Of a DNA stretch of 64,000 bases, positions 35,801 to 45,649 are shown piece after piece; position 1 is the first letter of the stretch; each line of letters starts with the position of its first letter. This DNA is from Molanna angustata (taxonomy: Eukaryota; Arthropoda; Insecta; Trichoptera; Molannidae). The translations under genes and the position numbers were made by a program. The stretch lies in assembly GCA_963576475.1 (NCBI GenBank), contig OY754964.1:6004149-6068148 (forward strand), given 5' to 3'. The notes below the pieces were generated by a model. It was not told the origin of the DNA, made no database searches, and was given only the letters and a program-made list of their open reading frames with translations.

Positions 35801-37786
35801 AAAGACTTGCATCACCTGTAAAGATACTCCTGGATTTGTGGTCAATCGATTGTTGGTCCCATATATGGCTGAAGCTGTGCGTCTCTATGAAAGAGGTTAA
35901 TTTTTTGCATACTTCTATTCCGTTACTTTACATTATTTCCTTTTTAAAAATATCAAATAATGTTACTGACAGCCCTGCATTTATAAATTTGAACTTAAGG
36001 CCGCACTCGCATTGAGAATTTTTAGCGAATTGTACTGAAGTAGTAGTGGTGGGGTTCATCTCGCCATACATTTTGTACAACTTGACTAGCGCGAAACAGG
36101 AACGACATAAACAACAATATGAACAATAACTTTTTTAAAAAATCAAGATACAGATTTACAAATCACATAAGTGTCTACATCATATTTTATAATATTTTTG
36201 CTAAATTATTGTTTTGCATCGTCAGCCTTCGTGGCCCAGTTGGTTGGGTATCTGACTGCTGATCCAAGAGTCCCGGGTTCAATTCCCGGTGGAGACATAT
36301 TTAATTGTTTTTGTGAGACGATAAATATTGCAAGTCTCCAGAATGTGGCAACTTGTTATTGGATGCATGTTAAATTAATATTTGACATTGTACATGTTAG
36401 TTGCCCGAAAAGCAATATTAAATAAATAAAAATAAATTACATCTATCAAATTATATATATAATGAGGGTTTCTCGCAAATTCCAAGGGTACTTTTGGATT
36501 TTTTTAATGAGAGAATGGATCTGTCAAGCTGTAGACAATGATGCTATAATTTATCCTTGTCTTTAGTTTCAAGACGTTGTCAGTAACGGCTGAGGAAATG
36601 CCAATTCAACTAATCACATTTGAGTGCCTTGAAATGCACCAAAAGTAAAGATAATATTATTTAATTATTTATAATTTAATGCAACAAATAATAAAATTGC
36701 AATGTTAACAAAGTGCAACATTAAATGCAGAGTATAATAAATTGAGAAGGAATGAAAAAATAAAATGAGTAGGTACATAGTTAAATTAATACTAAAGAAG
36801 AAGAAAATATTTTGTGAAAGTAATACAGTTTTTGTGAAAGTAATACAGTTTTTGTGAAAGTAATACAGTTTTTGTGAAAGTAATACAGTTTTTGTGAAAG
36901 TAATACAGTTTTTGTGAAAGTAATACAGTTTTTGTGAAAGTAATACAGTTTTTGTGAAAGTAATACAGTTTTTGTGAAAGTAATACAGTTTTTGTGAAAG
37001 TAATACAGTTTTTGTGAAAGTAATACAGTTTTTGTGAAAGTAATACAGTTTTTGTGAAAGTAATACAGTTTTTGTGAAAGTAATACAGTTTTTGTGAAAG
37101 TAATACAGTTTTTGTGAAAGTAATACAGTTTTTGTGAAAGTAATACAGTTTTTGCTTAATTTCTTTGTAAATTTTGCTACTGGTTTTGTAGCTATCTGCC
37201 TCCTTAACAGGCTGATTTACAAAGTTAAGTACATTTTACATGATATTAATGATAATTTGGTCTGTACTATTTACAAAATGGGAATACAAACAAAAAAAAT
37301 ATAATGTTTTAAATCTCAGAAGAGAGCTGAAACTTTTATCTTGTTCTAGGGGGGCAAGGAAAGAACCTCCCCGCGGTGCCCCCTGGTAACAGAAATATCC
37401 TGGCAAATCTTTCCAATACAGCAGCAGCATCAATCAATAACTGTTTGAATGCTGCTGACACGAAGAAGAAGAAGAAGATCTTGTTCTAAATATACAAGCA
37501 ACAAACAATATCAATATATTATGTATTATTAAATATTATGCTTTTAGGAGATGCATCTGCTGCAGATATTGATATAGCCATGAAGTTAGGTGCTGGTTAT
37601 CCCATGGGTCCGCTGGAGTTATGCGACTATGTGGGACTCGATACAACTAAATTTATTCTGGACGGATGGCACAAGAAGTTCCCCGAAGATCCTTTGTATA
37701 AACCAATTCCCACTCTAGATAAACTAGTAGCTGAAAAGTCACTCGGTATCAAATCAGGAAAAGGATTTTATAATTATAATAAGTAG
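32848..37786 (+). CDS. Hadh: Hydroxyacyl-CoA dehydrogenase, mitochondrial (HADH), 5 exons
   Basis: Catalyses the third step of fatty-acid beta-oxidation, the NAD-dependent oxidation of L-3-hydroxyacyl-CoA to 3-ketoacyl-CoA in the mitochondrial matrix. Exons: 32848-32964, 33798-34073, 34501-34586, 35681-35895, 37548-37786. All junctions are GT/AG and phase-consistent, giving 310 aa, against about 314 in vertebrates. The N-terminus is a short basic presequence-like stretch. [11 protein letters not shown] (29-39) is the NAD-binding loop; NTSS (142-145), His165 in [11 protein letters not shown] and Glu177 are the expected catalytic positions; [11 protein letters not shown] links to the C-terminal dimerisation domain, with [15 protein letters not shown]; it ends [11 protein letters not shown] candidate poly-A signal lies at 37883. 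Introns 3 and 4 contain minisatellites. Confidence 0.97.
34619..35204. repeat. Minisatellite, 53-bp unit, about 11 copies
   Basis: The unit starts TTAACAGAGTGGTAGTGTGT and ends with TCTCCAGTATATTCAGG. Copies begin every 53 bp from 34619. They differ at only a few positions, for example GGTAGTGATC against GGTAGAGATC, in an irregular order that suggests unequal exchange. It lies in HADH intron 3. Confidence 0.97.
35262..35515 (-). mobile_element. LINE 3' coding/UTR remnant
   Basis: GC-richer than the surrounding intron, with TTCTTCCACTTCTTCATCATC at one end and CTTGGGAGGACGTCCTGGAG inside (antisense). This is the look of the 3' end of an insect non-LTR element with a GAA-type tail. The family is not resolved. 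Confidence 0.4.
36222..36425 (+). mobile_element. SINE family B, tRNA-derived
   Basis: The head has the A-box-like TGGCCCAGTTGG and the B-box GGGTTCAATTCC within a tRNA-like stretch ending GGTGGAGAC. The body contains CTCCAGAATGTGGCAACTTG and the element ends in an AATAAA-type tail. The same body is found at 41370-41545 (minus) and 58715-58870. Confidence 0.75.
36812..37155. repeat. Minisatellite, 20-bp unit, 17 copies
   Basis: TAATACAGTT begins every 20 bp from 36821 to 37141, each followed (except the last) by TTTGTGAAAG. The copies are identical, so the array is very young or kept uniform. It lies in HADH intron 4, about 400 bp before the last exon. Confidence 0.98.
37325..37490 (+). mobile_element. 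LINE 3' tail fragment with GAA repeat
   Basis: GGGGGGCAAGGAAAGAACCT and CAGCAGCAGCATCAATCAAT lead into a short AAGAAGAAG tail at about 37462-37476. This is typical of a truncated non-LTR element 3' end in an intron. The element itself was not identified. Confidence 0.4.
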
Positions 37787-39813
37787 TAATTATTTTTAAT
37801 TGCCTTTAGATCACAAACAGACTATACATAAATCATGAAAATTATCAATCAGGTGGCATTTATAGTTCATTAAAGTTACATAAATAAACAAGATAAAATT
37901 GAAATATTCTTTATGGCAGATAAGAATTATGAGAGGTGTTGAAAAATGATAATAATATTTTTATTAAACCATTAATTTATATGAGATTTCTATTCAATTA
38001 AATTTTATTTTAAGGCACATGAAAGTTGAATATACGAAAAAATAATGCATGATAAAGGAGATTTAATGTGTATTTTCTATATTAAATAGTAAACAGTTTA
38101 ATTGTTAAGGTGTTGGCAATCGAAGGAATGCACAAATACTTTCATAAATAATTTGTTGAAATACGTTTTCATAATTAACATTACAACATTATAATACTTT
38201 CTTAATTAATATATTATGATAATTCATGCATTTATCAAAATATTTTAAGTACAAACCTGTCATTTTGATATTATTTTATTATCTATGTTTATTCTTATTT
38301 TGTATAAATATATTGAATAAATACTATTAATTGATATATTTTTTTTAATAAATCTATCAACGGTTATTAAGTTTTACTATGTGAATTAACATGAAGTCAT
38401 GATCATTTTTATATATTTTATTTTTCAATGGATTATTATAAATATTATATTGTAAACTTGTTTTTTTTCATTGTTTTTACTGGGTAAGGTTTTGAATGTG
38501 TATAATGTGAATTTTTCTTTACCCAAAATATTGCTTAGACTGAACATTCTTATTGAAAATGTAAATTATATAAACTTGGTATTTAGTTTGATTATTTCTT
38601 ATCAACTGCCAAAAAATACTGATAATAGCATTTATAATTTATCAAATGTTGCCAACAAATGCTCTTTATATTTTTAAAATAATTTATAAGATTTTTTAAT
38701 AACCATCATGTTTTATTTTGTAATTGAAGTTTATTTTTAATATTGTGTGTTCCATTTTTTATAGGTACAGAAAAACCTTTACTTGTTTATTATGCAAAAA
38801 TAAAGTATTTTTATTATATTTTGTTATTTTATTATAATACCTATAAGTCTAGAACAATCTGTATTGACAAGATAAAAGTTATAAGCACATTTCTGAATAA
38901 TAAGTGTATAGCAATCTGTCTGTATTCAAAAGTTATAAGCAGATTTTTAAATATTCTAAGATATTTTTTTAAAGAGGCTGTACCACGACAGCAGCCATCT
39001 GCAAATGTGTAATAACTGAATATCAACATAGATTTGTAAATTTTTGTTGATGTCAATTATTTTAATATATTTAGTGAATATTTTTATAACAAGGCAACTA
39101 AAAAACATTGAATGCCATCTTCTAAACCAGCTAATGACAGTTCGTAAGCCCTCTATTTATTTATTTAAAACTTTTTGAGCCCTCTAGGTGCTTTACTGGT
39201 TCTCCTATTATTATTGTATATTCCCGCTTTGTCTCTATTGAGTATATTTACATTGTTTGAAAATAAACTAAGAACACCATCGCTATCTATTGAATGACTA
39301 TGAAACTTTTTCTAACGCCATCTATTGAGAAATTAGAAATAAATGGAAATGACTTGGGAAAAGTAATCATTACTTTTTGGAATAACATTATTATGAACAA
39401 TACATTTTATAAACGATATATACTAAAAATAAATAAATATTTAAAAGAGATTTTTCAGAAAATAATAATATTTTCGATGGTGTTTGATTATTTCTTCAAC
39501 ATTTTGATTAATATTATAGCTTCATGATTTTTATGGCATTTTTTGAAGTAGTGCCAAACAAAATGTGGGCAATTGGATATTGTGGAACACAAATTATTAG
39601 ATTTTTAGTCCAAATAGCTGTATTATATAATTTACTGCCAACATGAGCAAACGTAATACTTTTGATTAATTAGACCATTGTTTAGGAGCCATTGCTTGAG
39701 TATACTTTATAATTGGTATGAAGTTCTATTATTATTATTATAATTAAAATAAGTATAAGTCTGTTCGGACGAAGGAGCGATTAGGTCTCCGAACTCACTA
39801 GGGTTGTTGCTGA
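37787..39813. other. Intergenic stretch after HADH
   Basis: AT-rich. The HADH 3' UTR lies at the left. No coding signal or recognised repeat. Confidence 0.5.
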
Positions 39814-40170
39814 CGAAGATTTTTTCACATTAGCGGAGCACCTTTTTTAACATCAGCATATGCATTGGTCAATGCTGGGGAACAAGTTGACACAGAACTG
39901 CAGAGGGGATGGGATGTGTTTTTTTCGCATGCGAGTTTTGACCATAATAAAGCACTATTGGACCGCGCTCGAGAACAGCATTTTGAGCAAACATCATAAG
40001 CAGCTGACTCAAGTTCAAAACGACATTGTTTACTTGCGAATACTAAAGAAAATGAGAGTTTGTGGCAGACCACTTCTAGAAATTTCTTTCAAGCGCTCGC
40101 CTAGCGACGGCAAGTGTATTTTTTTGTCGCTAGGCCGAGTTCATCTCCCGCGATGTCAAACTAGTAACAA
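39814..40170 (+). other. Unidentified coding-like patch
   Basis: GC-richer than its surroundings. An open frame from 39814 to a stop at 39997-39999 reads FHISGAPFLTSAYALVNAG, then LQRGWDVFFSHASFDHNKAL and DRAREQHFEQ. After a likely frameshift near 39990 another frame continues with KQLTQVQNDIVYLRILKKM. The residue mix looks like a real, partly helical protein. The family is not recognised. It could be an exon, a decayed gene or transposon coding DNA. Confidence 0.35.
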
Positions 40171-40204
40171 TAATCTCCAACTGGGTATGACAGTTCACTG
40201 AAAC

Positions 40205-40285
40205 ATACTTACCTACCGCATCATTCTCCGTAGCGAAAATTTTTATTTCGGAACGGATTTGCTGTAGAGAGTAAAGCCGCCACTG
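40205..40285. mobile_element. MITE family D fragment
   Basis: CCTACCGCATCATTCTCC and an AGAGTAAAGCCGCCACTGG end match the right half of the family D copies near 26.6 and 27.6 kb. Confidence 0.45.
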
Positions 40286-40289
40286 GATG

Positions 40290-40435
40290 AGATATAATTA
40301 AGATCTTTGTTCATAGAAAGGCTAGCATTGGCAATGTCACGACTGAAATGAATATACAACTGAAGGTCATCTGCGAAAAGATGATACCTATTTTTAGTTA
40401 TAGAATTGATAAAAATGGAAAATAACAAAACATCT
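40290..40435 (-). mobile_element. LINE reverse-transcriptase fragment (FADD box)
   Basis: On the minus strand it encodes LFSIFINSI, then YHLFADDLQLYIHFSRDI and MNKDLNYIS. FADD is the polymerase active-site box, and the LQLY...MN.DL context is that of CR1/L2-like LINEs. It could be the same family as the fragment at the left edge. Truncated at both ends. Confidence 0.7.
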
Positions 40436-40671
40436 GTGGCGAAATATTTATAATTTGAAACATGGAACGATTACTAAGAAAACAAAATGTTCTACCAAAC
40501 GAGAGTCCATAAATACTGGAAAACCAACGAAAACGCCCAGTGTGTCAATTTAGAACTCTCACTTGTCAGTTGTCTCAATCTCGTGTAAATTTGTGTATAT
40601 TATATATTGTAAATAAAAGCTGTAAATAATTGATTATTGATTTTCACTATTCGATCTACATTAACAACTGG

Positions 40672-41369
<698 letters not shown>

Positions 41370-41545
41370 AACAGGTACTAGGTCAAATATCAATTTAACA
41401 CGCACCCAATAACAAGTTGTCACATTCTGGAGACTTACGATAATTATCATCTCATAGATCCAGACTTGTGTCCCCACCGGGATTCAAATCTAGAACCTTT
41501 GACTCAGGAATCAAATATCTAACCAACTAAGCCACGAAGGCCGAC
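41370..41545 (-). mobile_element. SINE family B, diverged
   Basis: Reverse complement of SINE B. ACAAGTTGTCACATTCTGGAG is the body block and CTAACCAACTAAGCCACGAAG is the tRNA-like head. Confidence 0.7.
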
Positions 41546-42245
41546 AAAAATATGAAATAAATAAATAAACACTTCTGTACATTCATCATGAGTAGTGTTT
41601 TTCTTTTAGAAAAATAATAATTCTTGAATTATTTTCTTGACAAAATAATTTATAACAGAAAAGTTATAACACCCCATTATTTCATTGTACACTTTTTTAT
41701 GTAGGTACTTCTTAATTTTCTGGCAACCCTATATATAGAGGTGAACACAAAGTTCCTTGAGCTACTTTTTTGATATTCCCTTAAATTATGTCCAAACTAT
41801 CATTGTGCAGAGAGGCAGATAACATAATATTCTACTGGTATTGACCACATTATATTTATTATAATCATTGAATGTAAATTTCTATTTTGCCAAACTACTT
41901 TGGGGCATTAACTTTCATTTTAATTATAATGTCCCTTTCACTCATACCTACACCTCTATTACTTCATTTTTCGGTCTATCATATCTGAAAACCCTAACTG
42001 TAGGTGTTATATATGTACATTTCTAAGTAACTTACTAATTATTACATATAATATGATAAGATAATATTTATACTGTCTTGAAGGTACATTAATGTCATTA
42101 TAATACCTAAATGAAACTTTGCCAATGTGACCATGTATTAGACTTATTTTAAAATAGTTTTACTGTTAAAAAAAATGACACAGTAGTGTTAATATGCAAT
42201 AGAACAATTTGTAATGCTTTGAAGTAGCGGAATAGAATAGTGTTG

Positions 42246-42573
42246 CCACTTTTTTCTATTATATTTGTTTTCAGGGGTCCCTTAAGAGCAGGGTATAGGT
42301 ACTCATTTTTAGGTGAGACCAGACTTGTGTGTTGAGATACACGCATGTATTGTGCTTCCTTTTTTAAGGTAATGCACACCTTCACACCTGTCGCTGGATA
42401 CCCCACATTGTGGGAAGTGCTGTGCCACTTATATACTACATACCATCAACATTCAGATTGCATGGTGAACGTCATTACTGAACTATGTGAAATGTTATTG
42501 TTGCCTGTTGTTTTTTCAATTACCCGACTCTTAAGGGACACCTGAAAACGATAATACAGAAAAGAGTGGAAAC
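42246..42573. mobile_element. TIR element with CAGG..GTCCCTTAAGAG ends
   Basis: Inverted arms of about 47 bp. The left arm contains TTTTCAGGGGTCCCTTAAGAG and the right arm CTCTTAAGGGACACCTGAAAA. The interior has no transposase. A fragment near 44165-44250 shares the internal CGTGCTTCCTTTT-type block. Confidence 0.65.
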
Positions 42574-42884
42574 ATTATTCTAAGCCGGTTCTTCACAGCA
42601 TATATACTAGTTACTATATATGATATTTTTTTTTCTTCTTATCGAGTCCGAAATTTCTTATGTCTATTTCAAAATTATAGCATTATATGTACATTTATAA
42701 TGGTAAATTATTTACATAGACATATTTGTATATACTCTACCCATGTCCAATCTTTTTAGTATATTAATAGGCAATAAGGCGTGTCAAATGCAAACTTTGA
42801 AGCTATTGTATGAGAATGTACGTCATTAGAGATTGCAATTGTGTGTGCAGTGTATTTTTATTCTACGTTACGTAAAATAATATG

Positions 42885-43145
42885 GTTTCTTCTTCTTCTT
42901 TGTCCTGGCCATTTCTTCCCATTATGTGGGGTTGGCCCTCCTCGTCCTCATTCACCGTGTCCCCCTCTCCTGTGCATCTCCTTCGCGCAAGTCTGCCTCT
43001 CGCAACTCTCTTGTGATGGTAGAGTGCCACGTTGTCAGCGGTCTGCCTGGTCTTCTAGCCTGCACTTAGATGTCCATCGCTCTTCGTATCATGTTATCCT
43101 CTGGTTGCCTCATGACGTGTCCGTACCATCTCAATCTACTCTCAA
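42885..43145 (-). mobile_element. LINE 3' end with TTC/GAA tail
   Basis: Starts with a TTCTTCTTCTT run followed by CCATTATGTGGGGTTGGCCC and a GC-rich stretch. Read on the minus strand this is the 3' coding end of a non-LTR element with a GAA tail, a common form in moth and butterfly genomes. 5' truncated. Confidence 0.5.
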
Positions 43146-43317
43146 ACAGATTATTTATAAAATTTATAAATAAACTGCTTATTTATATGGTTTTTATGAT
43201 TCTATAAAAAAATGAGAACATTGCGTTCAAACATACCAAACTATTGTTTAAATTTATAAAATATTTATCATTTAAAAACATTCATGTTTCTAAGCCTCAT
43301 AAGTTTTGAGGTATGGA

Positions 43318-43725
43318 TAGTACATACATACATACCATCACGCCGTTTCCCTATTTGGGGTAGGCAGAGAGAACCGAACGCCAGACTCTTCTATCTTGAC
43401 ATACCTGTTTTGCCTCATTTACATTCATACATCGCGTCATACATGCTCTCCTATTGTTCTGACTTCGTATGTTCCCCTCTTTCAAAATCTCATTTATATG
43501 ATCATGCCAGCTCTTTCTCGGTCGACCCTTACATCTCATTCCACTCTTTTCAGGCTTGTATACTTTCTTTGTCAGTCGTTCATCGTTCATTCTCTCTACA
43601 TGTCCGAAACATCGCAAAGCATTTATCTTCATTCTACTCAAAATATCCCTTTCAATCTTACATTCTCTTCTGATATCTTGATTCCTTATCCTATCATAAA
43701 TTGTTTTACCACACATTCGTCTTAG
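43318..43725 (-). mobile_element. LINE family A, 3' end, cleanest copy
   Basis: An open frame of 121 codons on the minus strand reads KTIYDRIRNQDIRR, ALRCFGHVERMNDERLTKKV, CKGRPRKSWHDHINEIL and WRSVLSAYPK before a stop. This is the conserved C-terminus of many insect LINE polymerases (FGHVERM...GRPR..W). The 5' part is missing. It served as reference for the broken copies at 12745-14115, 19070-19270 and 62900-62960. Confidence 0.8.
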
Positions 43726-43927
43726 GGTAAATCAAAGAAAAATGGTATTATTGAAAAAATATTACGAAAAAAGTACAGGACATAAAAAAGTGTATCGAAC
43801 CAATGTACAGACAAATAATTAAACAATAATATTTATTTTTGTTGAATACGTAACTTTTAAGAGTACAGCATAATGAACATCCAAAAAGTACCTTAAAACC
43901 AATCCCGTCGCCTTAAATAATTCTATC

Positions 43928-44142
43928 AATAATAATAATAATAATAAACACTTCCTTGCACCCTGCGCAAGTGGCGAGTTTATTGCCGTATGGCAATTTC
44001 TTCCAACTAACCAGTGTTTCCAGCCCAGAGAAGCAATATTAGCGTGAGAAATTAATTTAAATAAATTTCTCCTCTGCTGGGAATCGAACCCAGGACGCCC
44101 GCACAGAAACCGAACGGCTTACCAACTGTGCCACGGCGGTCG
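43928..44142 (-). mobile_element. SINE family A, complete
   Basis: Reverse complement of the copy at 63195-63412. The ATT-repeat tail is at 43928-43945. The B-box GGTTCGATTCC appears reversed as GGAATCGAACC, and the A-box region as CCAACTGTGCCACG. Head, body and tail are all present, about 215 bp. Confidence 0.8.
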
Positions 44143-44249
44143 AAAATAATAATTTTAAAAAAAATTATGGGAGACGAGATTGGTGTGTAGGAATACACAT
44201 GTGTGCCGTGCTTCCTTTTATGAATAATGCAAAAACTACGTACTTTTAT

Positions 44250-45427
44250 TCAGCCATCTTTTCCAAAAAATAATGGATAACAACTGCATGAAAATGCAGT
44301 TTTCGACTAAAATCTAAATTATAAAAAATGGTCACCCTTTGTATTAACATACTTACTTAAGAAGTTTTTATTAGTTAATCATATTGAGTAATACTTACCT
44401 ACACAATATATATTTTATAAAAAATTTATTTGATTGAAATCTTATCAGTGTTCAAATGTATTTTGTGAGAAGGTTTAAACATTGTTTTGTAGCCCTATAA
44501 TAGTTCTGTTTTTATTCATAATGTAAGTACTTATTGGTTGCTAATTTATCTATGTAAAATTTTAAACAAAATTATGTCCGAACCTGTATTAGGTCAAGAA
44601 CCAGCGACTGCCAGACTTACATGTCATATAAGGGCTGATTTTTTTTATATGTAAGGATATCACATCAAGTAACAACAAGCAAATAATATACAGTTAGCTT
44701 ATATCCATGGGCATAGATGAATCAAACAATTAATTAAATATATTCTAGTTTGCTCGCTATTCATTTATAATTTTTATTTACTAGTAAAGCATCTTAAATT
44801 GATTAAGTTATTGATACCTACAAATCGTATTTACATATCGGACGTCCTAAAACAGGTTCACCTAGTTGGACTAACAATGAGACAATATAAAAATAATACA
44901 GAATTTTATAATATTGAAAAAAAAATATATGAACCATGATAACTGGTGGCTTTTAAATTCAAACCCCCCAATTGACGCCTTTAAAATTTAATAAACTGTT
45001 TTGTCCTTGTGTCATACATGTTGCGTTAACCGTACACAAAAAATTGGCCTTTATAATATGATGTAATTCTGGCAGTCTATATTTAAGAATGGTAATTCAT
45101 TATAAATTAAATTGTTTACTTGATACATAGTGTTTTCTTCCCTTACATCCATTCAGTTCTTTTATGCTTAATTTAGGATATATATTATAAGGATGTTAAT
45201 ATACTTTTTACAAAAACATAATATTCATTACTGTAAAGAATAAAGATTGGGGTCAGGGTGACTAATTGGTGCTAATTTTGCCAACCAGTAATATTAATAA
45301 TAATCAAGCTATGACTAATGTTTAAGATGTACGTAATTTATATGATATATAAATTAGGTACATTTAATAATACAATTAGGTATTTATTAATCATCATTGA
45401 TAACATAAATAATCTTTACATATCTAT
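44250..45427. other. Gene-free stretch upstream of IPMK
   Basis: AT-rich, no coding frame or repeat recognised. It may hold a 5' untranslated exon of IPMK, since the first coding exon has a splice acceptor before its ATG. Confidence 0.45.
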
Positions 45428-45484
45428 GTATGTTTATTTTAGATTTTTCTATGATAATAATAGAAAAATCTAAAATAAACATAC
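45428..45484. repeat. Perfect 25-bp hairpin
   Basis: The arm at 45428-45452 is the exact reverse complement of 45460-45484, with a 7-base loop. It lies 143 bp before the likely splice acceptor of IPMK. AT-rich arms. Confidence 0.9.
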
Positions 45485-45649
45485 GTTTTCGAATATTACA
45501 CTAGATTATTATTATGTAAAAAAAAAGACAAAAAGTAAAAAATAAATAGAAATGATTACAGAAATGACTGCATAACTTAACCTTAGATAATGTTTAATTC
45601 TTATCTAAATTGCTAATTTTTTTTTAGGAGTTCCACAACAAATCATCCG

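Noticed and set aside
36812..37155. Regular 20-bp repeat as a CRISPR-like array
   Set aside because: The units abut with no unique spacers, and the setting is an animal intron.
43284..43725. Two plus-strand open frames of 129 and 109 codons
   Set aside because: Antisense shadows of the LINE A copy.
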